Below the pieces are notes generated by a model. It was not told the origin of the DNA. It ran no database searches and saw only the letters and a program-made list of their open reading frames with translations. A DNA stretch of 64,000 bases from Saccharicrinis sp963666825 (GTDB lineage Bacteria; Bacteroidota; Bacteroidia; Bacteroidales; Marinilabiliaceae). The DNA lies in the NCBI GenBank assembly GCA_963666825.2, contig OY763044.2, positions 4,340,001 to 4,404,000 of the forward strand, in the 5' to 3' direction. The position numbers and the translations under genes were made by a program. How positions within the stretch are numbered: the first letter of the stretch is position 1; each line of letters starts with the position of its first letter. Below are positions 54,119 to 62,758 of this stretch, in pieces.

Positions 54119-54129
54119 TTTTGTTCTTC

Positions 54130-54648
54130 TTATCCGTTAAATACTTTGTCTAACGTAACACCTCTATGCTTAGCTACAGTTTGAGCATCTCTTAATTCTT
54201 TAAGAGCGTTAATTGTAGCTTTTACAAGGTTATGAGGGTTTGATGAACCTTTTGATTTAGCCAAAACGTCAGTTACACCAACACTTTCAAGTACAGCACG
54301 CATCGCACCACCGGCTTTAACTCCGGTACCGTGAGAAGCTGGCTTCATAAAAACGCTTGCTCCACCAAACTTGCAATATTGCTCGTGAGGAATAGTACCG
54401 TTAATTACAGGTACTTTTACAAGGTTTTTCTTAGCTGCTTCAACACCTTTTGCAATAGCAGTTGTTACTTCGTTAGCTTTACCTAACCCCCATCCAACGA
54501 TGCCATTTTCGTTACCAACAACAACAATAGCAGAAAAACTAAAAGTTCTACCACCTTTGGTTACTTTAGTTACACGATTGATGGCAACTAACCTATCCTT
54601 TAATTCAAGGTCGTTATTACTTCTTACTTTTTGATTATCTCCTGCCAT
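54130..54648 (-). CDS. rpsE: 30S ribosomal protein S5
   Basis: 172 aa, decoding-fidelity protein. LKDRLVAINRVTKVTKGGR and FSAIVVVGNENGIVGWGLGK form the N-terminal RNA-binding domain; the second domain has HGTGVKAGGAMRAVLE. Confidence 0.97.
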   Translation of the reverse strand: MAGDNQKVRSNNDLELKDRLVAINRVTKVTKGGRTFSFSAIVVVGNENGIVGWGLGKANEVTTAIAKGVEAAKKNLVKVPVINGTIPHEQYCKFGGASVFMKPASHGTGVKAGGAMRAVLESVGVTDVLAKSKGSSNPHNLVKATINALKELRDAQTVAKHRGVTLDKVFNG

Positions 54649-54653
54649 AGTTA

Positions 54654-55010
54654 TTAAAATTTAAGACCTGCTTCACGAGCAGCATCAGCTAATTGTTTAA
54701 CTCTACCGTGATACAAATATCCATTACGGTCAAAAATCACAGTTTCAATTCCGGCACCTTTTGCTTTTTCAGCGATTACTTTTCCAACTGAAGCAGCTTG
54801 TTCAGATTTTGTTCCCTTTTGAGAAGCGATTTCTTTTTCAAGAGATGAGGCTGAAAGAAGCGTTTTTCCGCTTAAATCGTCAATGATTTGAACAGAAATT
54901 TGCTTGTTGCTTCTGAAAACCGACATTCTTGGCCTCTCTGCAGTACCCGAAATCTTACCTCGGATACTTCTTTTTATTCTAAGTCTTCTTTCTACTTTAG
55001 AAAAAGCCAT
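54654..55010 (-). CDS. rplR: 50S ribosomal protein L18
   Basis: 118 aa, binds 5S rRNA. RRLRIKRSIRGKISGTAERP start, VFRSNKQISVQIIDD and the closing DRNGYLYHGRVKQLADAARE are family features. Confidence 0.97.
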   Translation of the reverse strand: MAFSKVERRLRIKRSIRGKISGTAERPRMSVFRSNKQISVQIIDDLSGKTLLSASSLEKEIASQKGTKSEQAASVGKVIAEKAKGAGIETVIFDRNGYLYHGRVKQLADAAREAGLKF

Positions 55011-55030
55011 AATTTTAATTTTTAATCAGA

Positions 55031-55582
55031 TTAAACTTTTGCAGATTTACCAGCTTTACGTCTAATTTGCTCTCCAACAAACTTCACACCTTTACCTTTG
55101 TAAGGTTCTGGCTTACGAAGTGATCGGATTTTAGCACAAACCTGACCAAGCAATTGCTTGTCTGCAGATTCTAACGTAATAATCGGATTACTCTTTCTGT
55201 CGGTTACAGCTTCAACTTTAATTTCAGTTGGTAGCTCTAAATGAATTGGGTGAGAGTAACCTAATGCTAACTCAAGAAGTTGTCCTTGGTTAGTAGCTCT
55301 ATAACCTACACCAACCAATTCTAATTTCTTAACGAAGCCTTCTGAAACTCCTAAAACCATATTATTTATAAGTGAACGATATAAACCGTGCTGAGCGCGG
55401 TGTTCTTTTGCATCAGATGGTCTTTTAACTTCAACCTGACCTTCATTCACTTCTACGATCATTTCAGGATTAACTTGTTGAACAAGTTCTCCTTTTGGCC
55501 CTTTTACAGTAACAAGGTTTTCACTAACTGTTACAGTAACTCCGGCTGGTATTGAGATGGGTTGTTTTCCTATCCTTGACAT
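55031..55582 (-). CDS. rplF: 50S ribosomal protein L6
   Basis: 183 aa with two repeated L6 domains. MSRIGKQPISIPAGVTV begins it and PEPYKGKGVKFVGEQIRRKA ends it. Sits at the factor-binding base of the large subunit. Confidence 0.97.
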   Translation of the reverse strand: MSRIGKQPISIPAGVTVTVSENLVTVKGPKGELVQQVNPEMIVEVNEGQVEVKRPSDAKEHRAQHGLYRSLINNMVLGVSEGFVKKLELVGVGYRATNQGQLLELALGYSHPIHLELPTEIKVEAVTDRKSNPIITLESADKQLLGQVCAKIRSLRKPEPYKGKGVKFVGEQIRRKAGKSAKV

Positions 55583-55598
55583 AATACTTTCTCCTTAA

Positions 55599-55994
55599 TT
55601 AACTTACGTAACATAAAACCTCGCCACCTACTTGAGCAACTCTAGCTTCTTTATCGGTCATTACACCTTTTGAAGTAGATAGGATTGCAACTCCCAATCC
55701 GTTTAATACTCTAGGCATTTCTTTGTAACCAGCGTACTGACGTAAACCTGGTGTACTCACTCTCTTTAATTCTTTGATTGCTGATTTTTTAGTCTCAGCA
55801 TCATACTTAAGAGCGATTTTAATAATTCCCTGCTTGCTGTCTTCAACAAATTTGAAATTAAGAATATAACCCTTGTCATAAAGAACACGGGTCATTTCTT
55901 TTTTCAGATTTGATGCAGGAATTTCCACAACTTTGTGTTTTGCCATTATGGCATTTCTGATACGAGTCAGAAAATCTGCTATTGGATCTGTCAT
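55599..55994 (-). CDS. rpsH: 30S ribosomal protein S8
   Basis: 131 aa. MTDPIADFLTRIRNAIMAKH and STSKGVMTDKEARVAQVGGE are the signatures. S8 is the classical repressor of the spc operon in E. coli; a GC hairpin just upstream (56014-56027) could be part of a similar control. Confidence 0.97.
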   Translation of the reverse strand: MTDPIADFLTRIRNAIMAKHKVVEIPASNLKKEMTRVLYDKGYILNFKFVEDSKQGIIKIALKYDAETKKSAIKELKRVSTPGLRQYAGYKEMPRVLNGLGVAILSTSKGVMTDKEARVAQVGGEVLCYVS

Positions 55995-56013
55995 TTTAAA
56001 AAGTTTAAATTAA

Positions 56014-56027
56014 TCCCGCAAACGGGA
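56014..56027 (-). promoter_or_regulatory. Small GC hairpin between rpsN and rpsH
   Basis: TCCCG (56014-56018) and CGGGA (56023-56027) enclose CAAA. It stands out in this AT-rich gap of 60 nt just before rpsH. It may be a protein-binding or processing site; no T tract supports termination. Confidence 0.35.
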
Positions 56028-56054
56028 CAATATTTATACTTGAAACCTAATTTT

Positions 56055-56324
56055 CTACCAGCTGGCTTTTTTAACTCCAGGAATTAAACCTGCAGAAGCC
56101 ATTTCACGAAACTGAATCCTAGAAAGACCAAATTGTCTCATGTATCCTTTAGGACGTCCTGTAATTTTGCAACGGTTGTGCATACGTACAGGAGAAGCGT
56201 TTTTAGGTAATTTCTGTAAACCTTCGTAATCACCTGCTTCTTTCAGCGCCGCTCTTTTTGCAGCATATTTGGCAACAAGCTTGGCTCTTTTTACTTCACG
56301 AGCCTTCATTGATTCCTTGGCCAT
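56055..56324 (-). CDS. rpsN: 30S ribosomal protein S14, zinc-free form
   Basis: 89 aa, long type without CxxC zinc motifs. RMHNRCKITGRPKGYMRQFG and the ending IPGVKKASW are canonical. Confidence 0.97.
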   Translation of the reverse strand: MAKESMKAREVKRAKLVAKYAAKRAALKEAGDYEGLQKLPKNASPVRMHNRCKITGRPKGYMRQFGLSRIQFREMASAGLIPGVKKASW

Positions 56325-56338
56325 ATTTACTCTTTTTA

Positions 56339-56884
56339 TTATTTTTTAAACGGTAAACCAAATGCTTTTAATAAAGCAAAAGCTTCTTCATCGGTATTTC
56401 CTGAGGTCACAAAGGTAATATTCATACCCAAAATTTTACTAACATTGTCAATATTTATTTCAGGAAAAATAATTTGCTCCTCAATACCTAAGGTATAATT
56501 ACCACGTCCGTCAAGCTTACTGTTGATTCCTTTGAAGTCGCGAATCCTTGGTAAAGCAACGCGAATAAGTCTTTCAAGGAATTCATACATGTTATCTTTT
56601 CTTAAAGTTACTCTAACACCGATAGGCATTTTTTTACGTAACTTAAAGTTAGAAACATCCTTCTTAGAAAGACAAGGAACAGCTTTTTGACCTGTAATTG
56701 CAGTAAGCTCATTAATTGCAATATCAACCATTTTCTTATCAGCAACAGCTTGACCAATACCTTGGTTGATAACAATCTTCTCTAATTTAGGAACCTGCAT
56801 TACTGATTTGTATTCAAATTCTTTCATCAATGTAGGAACAACTTGTTCCTTATACATTGTTTTTAAACTAGGTGTATAGCTCAT
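56339..56884 (-). CDS. rplE: 50S ribosomal protein L5
   Basis: 181 aa, 5S rRNA-binding central protuberance protein. VPKLEKIVINQGIGQAVADK and RDFKGINSKLDGRGNYTLGI are conserved. Its ATG overlaps the rplX stop (TAATG), pointing to coupled translation. Confidence 0.97.
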   Translation of the reverse strand: MSYTPSLKTMYKEQVVPTLMKEFEYKSVMQVPKLEKIVINQGIGQAVADKKMVDIAINELTAITGQKAVPCLSKKDVSNFKLRKKMPIGVRVTLRKDNMYEFLERLIRVALPRIRDFKGINSKLDGRGNYTLGIEEQIIFPEINIDNVSKILGMNITFVTSGNTDEEAFALLKAFGLPFKK

Positions 56885-57204
56885 TACTTGATCTCCTCCC
56901 CTGATTTTTTAGCAAACCTTACTAATTTTCCATCGTCACCGGCACGTCTACCAATACGAGTAGCTGCTCCAGTTGAAGGATCTTTAAGGTTTAAGTTAGA
57001 GATGTGGATAGGAGCCTCTTGCTTTACGATACCTCCCTGAGGATTATCAGCATTTGGCTTAGCATGTTTTGAAACCATGTTAATACCTTCCACGATAGCT
57101 CTATTCTTACTTACAAGAACTTCAAGAACTTTACCTTCTTGTCCTTTATATTCTCCGGCAGTTACAATAACTGTATCGCCTTTTTTAATATGTAATTTAC
57201 CCAT
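56884..57204 (-). CDS. rplX: 50S ribosomal protein L24
   Basis: 106 aa with a KOW motif (KKGDTVIVTAGEYKGQEGKV) and the PNADNPQGGIVKQEAPIHIS family segment. Starts large-subunit assembly. Confidence 0.97.
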   Translation of the reverse strand: MGKLHIKKGDTVIVTAGEYKGQEGKVLEVLVSKNRAIVEGINMVSKHAKPNADNPQGGIVKQEAPIHISNLNLKDPSTGAATRIGRRAGDDGKLVRFAKKSGEEIK

Positions 57205-57223
57205 TGCTATCTCTTTATAAAAT

Positions 57224-57589
57224 TTATAGCACCTCAGGAGCTAATGAAACGATTTTCATATAGCCGTCACGTAATTCTCTGGCAACAGGGCCAAAGATAC
57301 GAGTACCACGCATTTCACCTGCTTGGTTTAAAAGCACACATGCGTTTTCATCAAAACGGATATAAGAACCATCAGCTCTTCTGATCTCTTTTTTTGTACG
57401 TACAACTACTGCCTTAGTAACAGTACCTTTCTTCATATCTGTAGAAGGGATGGCACTCTTAACAGTTACTACGATACGATCACCAATTGAAGCGTATCTT
57501 TTCTTAGTACCCCCAAGTACTCTAATACATAGTACTTCTTTGGCACCACTATTATCGGCAACAGCCAATCTGGATTCTTGTTGTATCAT
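57224..57589 (-). CDS. rplN: 50S ribosomal protein L14
   Basis: 121 aa, MIQQESRLAVADNSGAKEVL start and the GTRIFGPVARELRDGYMKIV end, both highly conserved. Lies at the subunit interface. Confidence 0.97.
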   Translation of the reverse strand: MIQQESRLAVADNSGAKEVLCIRVLGGTKKRYASIGDRIVVTVKSAIPSTDMKKGTVTKAVVVRTKKEIRRADGSYIRFDENACVLLNQAGEMRGTRIFGPVARELRDGYMKIVSLAPEVL

Positions 57590-57591
57590 GA

Positions 57592-57852
57592 TTACTTAGC
57601 TCTTTCGATAATTTCTACAAATCTCCAACGTTTCGTTTTGCTTAAAGGACGAGTTTCCATAATTTTTACAGTATCGCCTTCATTGCAGGTGTTATTCTCG
57701 TCATGTGCGTGAAATTTCTTAGTTTTTTTCACGAACTTTCCGTAGATAGGGTGCTTCTCACGGATTTCTACTGCTACAACAATAGACTTATCCATTTTAC
57801 TGCTAGCCACAACACCGATACGTTCTTTTCTTAAATTTCTTTTTTCCATCAC
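57592..57852 (-). CDS. rpsQ: 30S ribosomal protein S17
   Basis: 86 aa OB-fold protein. RKERIGVVASSKMDKSIVVA and the signature GDTVKIMETRPLSKTKRW are visible. A second Met follows the first, so the start may be at 57849. Two nt before rplN. Confidence 0.96.
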   Translation of the reverse strand: MMEKRNLRKERIGVVASSKMDKSIVVAVEIREKHPIYGKFVKKTKKFHAHDENNTCNEGDTVKIMETRPLSKTKRWRFVEIIERAK

Positions 57853-57856
57853 TAAA

Positions 57857-58054
57857 CTATTTTTCGGTTAATTGCTTTTGACGCAAAATAGTTTGCAATC
57901 TCGCAATATTTCTACGTAAGCCTCTTATCTGCAATGGATTTTCCAATGGAGATATGCTATGATTGAGTTCTAAACGGATAAGTTCAGCTCGTTCGGTCTC
58001 AATTCTCTCGATGATCTCGTTGATCGCCATTTCTTTAATTTCCGAAGTCTTCAT
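57857..58054 (-). CDS. rpmC: 50S ribosomal protein L29
   Basis: 65 aa helical hairpin protein near the tunnel exit. MKTSEIKEMAINEIIERIET and LQIRGLRRNIARLQTILRQK are typical. Confidence 0.96.
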   Translation of the reverse strand: MKTSEIKEMAINEIIERIETERAELIRLELNHSISPLENPLQIRGLRRNIARLQTILRQKQLTEK

Positions 58055-58065
58055 TCCTTAGTCAA

Positions 58066-58491
58066 TTATTTAGATTCAACATAGTCTCGTCTTACAACGA
58101 ATTTAGTAGTAACAGGCAATTTCTGAGCCGCTAAGCGCAAAGCTTCTTTTGCTGTTTCGAATGGTACTCCATCACATTCAATAATGATTCTACCTGGAGT
58201 AACTGGAGCCACAAATCCTTCAGGGCTACCTTTACCTTTACCCATACGAACCTCTGCAGGCTTTTTGGTAATTGGTTTATCAGGAAACACTCTAATCCAA
58301 ATTTGTCCTTGACGTTGCATATAGCGTGTTACAGCAATACGAGCCGCCTCAATCTGACGTCCTGTAAGCCATTTTGTTTGCAACGACTTTATTCCAAAAG
58401 ATCCGAATGCAAGTTGAGCGCCACGTTGAGCCTCACCCTTCATTCTACCTTTCTGAATTCTTCTGTATTTAATTTTCTTTGGTTGTAACAT
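58066..58491 (-). CDS. rplP: 50S ribosomal protein L16
   Basis: 141 aa, contacts the A-site tRNA. MLQPKKIKYRRIQKGRMKGE, PITKKPAEVRMGKGKGSPEG and the central WIRVFPDKP segment match the family. Confidence 0.97.
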   Translation of the reverse strand: MLQPKKIKYRRIQKGRMKGEAQRGAQLAFGSFGIKSLQTKWLTGRQIEAARIAVTRYMQRQGQIWIRVFPDKPITKKPAEVRMGKGKGSPEGFVAPVTPGRIIIECDGVPFETAKEALRLAAQKLPVTTKFVVRRDYVESK

Positions 58492-58520
58492 CTTTCTAAC
58501 TCATTTACATTAGCTGATGA

Positions 58521-59225
58521 CTACTTTCTTCTCTTCTTAAAGTTCCCACCTTTACGTTGTGGTTTATCTTGCGTAGCAAAATTTGGTGAAAGATCTGGTT
58601 TACCATAAATCTCTCCTTTACAAATCCAAACTTTAATACCTAACAAACCTGTTTTGGTAAGAGCTTCAGCTTGAGCGTAATCAATATTTGCACGGAAAGT
58701 GTGAAGAGGAGTTCTTCCTTCTTTGTACATTTCCGCTCTGGCCATTTCTGCACCATTTAAACGACCTGAAATTTGAATTTTGATACCTTCTGCTCCCATT
58801 CTCATTGTAGAAGCAATAGCCATTTTAACTGCACGACGGAAAGCAATACGTCCTTCTAATTGACGTGCAATGTTGTTAGCTACGATAATAGCATCTAATT
58901 CTGGTCTTTTAACTTCAAAAATGTTGATTTGAACCTCTTTATCAGTGATTTTCTTCAACTCTTCTTTTAGTTTATCAACCTCCTGGCCACCTTTACCAAT
59001 AATGATTCCCGGACGAGCTGTGTGAACAGTAATCGTTATCAGTTTTAGTGTACGTTCAATAACAATTCTCGAAATACTAGCTTTAGCTAAACGAGCGTTA
59101 AGATATTTACGGATTTTAGTATCTTCTAAGATTTTATCTCCGTAATTTTTTCCGCCAAACCAATTAGAGTCCCATCCTCTGATGATTCCTAATCTGTTAC
59201 TTATTGGATTTACTTTTTGTCCCAT
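58521..59225 (-). CDS. rpsC: 30S ribosomal protein S3
   Basis: 234 aa. The KH domain includes GIIIGKGGQEVDKL; the C-terminal domain has QISGRLNGAEMARAEMYKEG. The tail KPQRKGGNFKKRRK is basic. Part of the mRNA entry channel. Confidence 0.97.
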   Translation of the reverse strand: MGQKVNPISNRLGIIRGWDSNWFGGKNYGDKILEDTKIRKYLNARLAKASISRIVIERTLKLITITVHTARPGIIIGKGGQEVDKLKEELKKITDKEVQINIFEVKRPELDAIIVANNIARQLEGRIAFRRAVKMAIASTMRMGAEGIKIQISGRLNGAEMARAEMYKEGRTPLHTFRANIDYAQAEALTKTGLLGIKVWICKGEIYGKPDLSPNFATQDKPQRKGGNFKKRRK

Positions 59226-59229
59226 TTAA

Positions 59230-59649
59230 CTAACTTTTAATTTCTTGCTGGTTACCAACGTTACTATCAATATAAATGGTTACATGGTTAGATCTTTTTC
59301 TGATACGGTGAGCACGTCCTTGTGGAGCTGGTCTCAACCTTTTCAAAATTCTCGCTGAATCTACATTGATTGATTTAACATACAGATTAGCATCTTCCAT
59401 GCGTACCCCTTCATTCTTCTCCTTCCAGTTTGCGATTGCGGAAAGAAGTAATTTTTCAACTCTACGAGAAGCTTCTTTTGAAGAAAACTTCAACATATCT
59501 AAAGCTAAATTAACTTCTTTACCTCTGATCATATCTGCAACCAGGCGCATTTTACGTGGAGAAGTAGGCACATTGCGAAGTGAAGCAAAAGTCACTTGCT
59601 TTTTTGCTTCCTTATTATTTTCTGCTCTGAGTCTTTTTCTTGCACCCAT
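59230..59649 (-). CDS. rplV: 50S ribosomal protein L22
   Basis: 139 aa; RNVPTSPRKMRLVADMIRGK and the tunnel-hairpin part LKRLRPAPQGRAHRIRKRSN are conserved. The extra 20 or so N-terminal residues are common in Bacteroidota. Confidence 0.97.
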   Translation of the reverse strand: MGARKRLRAENNKEAKKQVTFASLRNVPTSPRKMRLVADMIRGKEVNLALDMLKFSSKEASRRVEKLLLSAIANWKEKNEGVRMEDANLYVKSINVDSARILKRLRPAPQGRAHRIRKRSNHVTIYIDSNVGNQQEIKS

Positions 59650-59686
59650 TTTTAATTCTATTTATTAAAATTACTTTTAAGTCAGG

Positions 59687-59956
59687 TTACCTTTTCTTGT
59701 TACCTCCATGACCTCTAAAGGTACGTGTTGGAGAAAACTCACCTAACTTGTGACCTACCATATTTTCGGTCACATAAACAGGAATAAATTTATTTCCGTT
59801 GTGCACTGCGATGGTATGTCCAACAAAATCTGGAGATATCATCGATGCTCTTGCCCAAGTTTTGATTACAGATTTCTTTCCAGAATCGTTCATATCAAAA
59901 ACTTTCTTTTCAAGTTTATAATCTATAAATGGGCCTTTTTTTAATGATCTGCTCAT
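59687..59956 (-). CDS. rpsS: 30S ribosomal protein S19
   Basis: 89 aa; MSRSLKKGPFIDYKLEKKV start and the signature MVGHKLGEFSPTRTFRGHGG. Forms the head with S13. Confidence 0.97.
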   Translation of the reverse strand: MSRSLKKGPFIDYKLEKKVFDMNDSGKKSVIKTWARASMISPDFVGHTIAVHNGNKFIPVYVTENMVGHKLGEFSPTRTFRGHGGNKKR

Positions 59957-59975
59957 GTGTTCTACAAATTAAACG

Positions 59976-60800
59976 TTATTTCTTACGTCTTTCAATAATG
60001 TACTTACTAGAAGCTTTCTTCTTATCACGAGTTTTGAAACCTTTAGCTAGTACACCTGTACGTGATCTTGGATGACCTCCAGACTGTCTTCCTTCACCAC
60101 CACCCATTGGGTGATCGACTGGGTTCATAGCTACACCACGAACTCTTGGACGACGACCTAACCAACGAGAACGACCAGCTTTACCTGATCTTTCTAAGGC
60201 GTGATCTGAATTACCTACCGCACCTACAGTAGCGCGACAAGTTGTAAGGATCATTCTAGTTTCACCTGACGGTAATTTAATAACGGCATACTTGCCTTCA
60301 CGAGCAGCCAATTGAGCAAATGTTCCGGCACTACGAGCCATAACTCCACCCTGTCCTGGGCGCAACTCAATGTTGTGAATGATCGTTCCTAGAGGGATCT
60401 CTTTAAGGGTTAATGTATTTCCTAGATCAGGACTAACGCCTGCTCCGGATTCAACAGTTTGACCGACTTCTAATCCATTAGGAGCGAGAATGTAACGTTT
60501 TTCGCCATCAGCATACACTAATAATGCGATACGTGCACTACGGTTTGGGTCATATTGAATTGACTCAACAGTAGCTGCAACACCGTCTTTATTTCTCTTG
60601 AAATCGATTACCCTGTAACGTCTCTTATGTCCGCCACCAATGTAGCGCATGGTCATTTTACCTGTGTTGTTACGACCGCCGCTTTTTTTGATAGGCTCCA
60701 GTAAGGACTTCTCTGGTGTACTTGAGGTAATCGTATCAAATGCACCAATAATTTTGTGTCTCTGCCCCGGTGTTGTGGGCTTTAGCTTTCTTACTGCCAT
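59976..60800 (-). CDS. rplB: 50S ribosomal protein L2
   Basis: 274 aa, close to the peptidyl-transferase centre. KLKPTTPGQRHKI start, MRYIGGGHKRRYRVIDFKR, and the signature PVDHPMGGGEGRQSGG with the conserved histidine. Confidence 0.97.
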   Translation of the reverse strand: MAVRKLKPTTPGQRHKIIGAFDTITSSTPEKSLLEPIKKSGGRNNTGKMTMRYIGGGHKRRYRVIDFKRNKDGVAATVESIQYDPNRSARIALLVYADGEKRYILAPNGLEVGQTVESGAGVSPDLGNTLTLKEIPLGTIIHNIELRPGQGGVMARSAGTFAQLAAREGKYAVIKLPSGETRMILTTCRATVGAVGNSDHALERSGKAGRSRWLGRRPRVRGVAMNPVDHPMGGGEGRQSGGHPRSRTGVLAKGFKTRDKKKASSKYIIERRKK

Positions 60801-60805
60801 TTTAA

Positions 60806-61096
60806 TTAAATATTGCTATAAAAATCAATCTTATCTCCTTCTGCCAAAGTAACAATTGCTTTTTTGAACGCAGCAGTTTTACCTACTTGTACACCACTTT
60901 TAGTATAGCGGCTTTTTACTTTACCCGCATAATTCATGGTGTTTACTCTTTCAACAGTTACATTGTACATTTCCTCAACCGCTTTCTTAATCTGTAATTT
61001 GTTAGCGTTTTTGTTTACTACAAATCCAAAGCAATTTAGTTTTTCTCCTTGAGCGTTGAGTTTTTCAGTAACTATTGGCTTAATTAATATTTGCAT
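60806..61096 (-). CDS. rplW: 50S ribosomal protein L23
   Basis: 96 aa; IKPIVTEKLNAQGEKLNCFG and VEEMYNVTVERVNTMNYAGK. Docking site for trigger factor at the tunnel exit. Six nt before rplB. Confidence 0.97.
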   Translation of the reverse strand: MQILIKPIVTEKLNAQGEKLNCFGFVVNKNANKLQIKKAVEEMYNVTVERVNTMNYAGKVKSRYTKSGVQVGKTAAFKKAIVTLAEGDKIDFYSNI

Positions 61097-61120
61097 ATCT
61101 AAATCTCCTTAAGCTTTAAA

Positions 61121-61741
61121 TTAAAGATTACCTAATCCTTCAACTGAACTTTCAACTAGAACTAATGCTCCGGCTTTCATAATACTATAAGTATTCAATT
61201 CAGCTAATGTTACAACTTCCGATTTTGGAATATTTCTTGAAGCTAGGTAAACATTCTTATCTGCATCTTTTAAAACAACTAATGAACGTTTTCCATCAAC
61301 TTTAAGACTTTTACGAATTGCCGCAAACTCTTTTGTTTTTGGAGCTTCCATGTTGAAATCTTCTACAACAATGATGCTTCCTGTTTTTGCTTTATAAGAT
61401 AAAGCAGATTTACGAGCAAGCTCTTTAAGTTTACGGTTCAATTTAAATCCGTAATTACGAGGGCGAGGACCAAACACACGACCTCCTCCACGGAATACAG
61501 GAGACTTAATGCTACCTGCACGTGCTGTACCGGTTCCCTTTTGCTTTTTGATCTTACGTGTACTACCTGCGATCTCAGCTCTTTCTTTTGACTTATGGGT
61601 TCCCTGACGTTGATTTGCAAGGAACTGTTTTACATCAAGATAAATAGCATGATCGTTAGGCTCAATACCGAAAACAGAATCTGTTAACTCAACAGTTTTT
61701 CCGGTCTCTTCTCCTTTTATGCTTAATACTTTTAGTTCCAT
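61121..61741 (-). CDS. rplD: 50S ribosomal protein L4
   Basis: 206 aa; STRKIKKQKGTGTARAGSIK and RVFGPRPRNYGFKLNRKLKE form the conserved loop that lines the exit tunnel. Start overlaps the rplC stop (TAATG). L4 represses its own operon in E. coli; whether it does here is unknown. Confidence 0.97.
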   Translation of the reverse strand: MELKVLSIKGEETGKTVELTDSVFGIEPNDHAIYLDVKQFLANQRQGTHKSKERAEIAGSTRKIKKQKGTGTARAGSIKSPVFRGGGRVFGPRPRNYGFKLNRKLKELARKSALSYKAKTGSIIVVEDFNMEAPKTKEFAAIRKSLKVDGKRSLVVLKDADKNVYLASRNIPKSEVVTLAELNTYSIMKAGALVLVESSVEGLGNL

Positions 61742-62358
61742 TACATTTCAACAATTACATATGAACCTTTAGCTCCTGGAACAGACCCTTTCACAATGAT
61801 AAGGTTGTTTTCAGGAATTACTTTTAATACTTTAAGGCTTTCAACCATCACTCTGTTTCCACCTGTTCTTCCAGCCATTCTCATACCTTTAAATACGCGA
61901 GCAGGGTATGAAGCAGCACCTACAGAACCAGGAGCTCTTAAACGGTTGTGCTGTCCGTGAGTTGAACCACCAACACCACCAAATCCGTGACGTTTTACTA
62001 CACCTTGAAATCCTTTACCTTTAGAGATACCAGTAACGTCAACAAAAATATCTTCAGTAAAGATATCAACAGTTACTTCATCACCTAAGTTAAATTCTTG
62101 TTCGAAACCTTTGAATTCAACAACGCTTCTTTTTGGAGTTACACCAGCCTTTTTAAAGTGACCTAACTCTGGTTTAGTTGCGCTTTTTTCTTTCTTGTCT
62201 TCGAACGCCAGCTGTACAGCCTCATAGCCGTCAGTTTCTACAGTTTTGATCTGAGTAACTACGCATGGGCCAGCTTCGATAACAGTGCATGGAATGTTTT
62301 TTCCATCGGCACTGAAAACGGAAGTCATTCCGATTTTTTTTCCAATAATACCTGGCAT
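61741..62358 (-). CDS. rplC: 50S ribosomal protein L3
   Basis: 205 aa; MPGIIGKKIGMTSVFSADGK start, and the signature GKGFQGVVKRHGFGGVGGST. Preceded by an 85-nt leader containing a hairpin and an ATTAAAT repeat. Confidence 0.97.
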   Translation of the reverse strand: MPGIIGKKIGMTSVFSADGKNIPCTVIEAGPCVVTQIKTVETDGYEAVQLAFEDKKEKSATKPELGHFKKAGVTPKRSVVEFKGFEQEFNLGDEVTVDIFTEDIFVDVTGISKGKGFQGVVKRHGFGGVGGSTHGQHNRLRAPGSVGAASYPARVFKGMRMAGRTGGNRVMVESLKVLKVIPENNLIIVKGSVPGAKGSYVIVEM

Positions 62359-62443
62359 TGTTACAAAAATTAAATATTAAATAATCGATTCATACAGCCT
62401 GAAGTTTCGGCTAACAAGCTGCATGAACTTATTTTCTTTTGTC
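62359..62443 (-). promoter_or_regulatory. Hairpin and heptad repeat in the rpsJ-rplC gap
   Basis: On the minus strand TTCATGCAG pairs with CTGTATGAA (plus 62389-62397 and 62419-62427, one G-U), with an inner GCC/GGC pairing. Two exact ATTAAAT copies (plus 62369-62382) lie next to the rplC start. Could be a ribosomal-protein leader controlling rplC-rplD and beyond. Confidence 0.45.
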
Positions 62444-62749
62444 TCACACTTTGATTTCAACTTCAACTCCACTTGGTAACTCAAGCTTCATTAAAGCATC
62501 GATTGTTTTAGCTGTAGAGCTATAAATATCGATTAAACGCTTATATGAAGAAAGTTGAAATTGCTCTCTCGACTTCTTGTTTACGAATGTTGAACGCAAC
62601 ACTGTAAATACTCTTTTGTGAGTAGGAAGTGGAATAGGACCGCTAACTACAGCACCAGTCGTTTTTACTGTCTTAACGATCTTTTCAGCTGACTTATCAA
62701 CTAAGTTATGATCGTAAGATTTTAATTTGATTCTTATCTTTTGACTCAT
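62444..62749 (-). CDS. rpsJ: 30S ribosomal protein S10
   Basis: 101 aa; MSQKIRIKLKSYDHNLVDKS and the signature SGPIPLPTHKRVFTVLRS. Ten nt after fusA. Confidence 0.97.
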   Translation of the reverse strand: MSQKIRIKLKSYDHNLVDKSAEKIVKTVKTTGAVVSGPIPLPTHKRVFTVLRSTFVNKKSREQFQLSSYKRLIDIYSSTAKTIDALMKLELPSGVEVEIKV

Positions 62750-62758
62750 CTTGAGATC

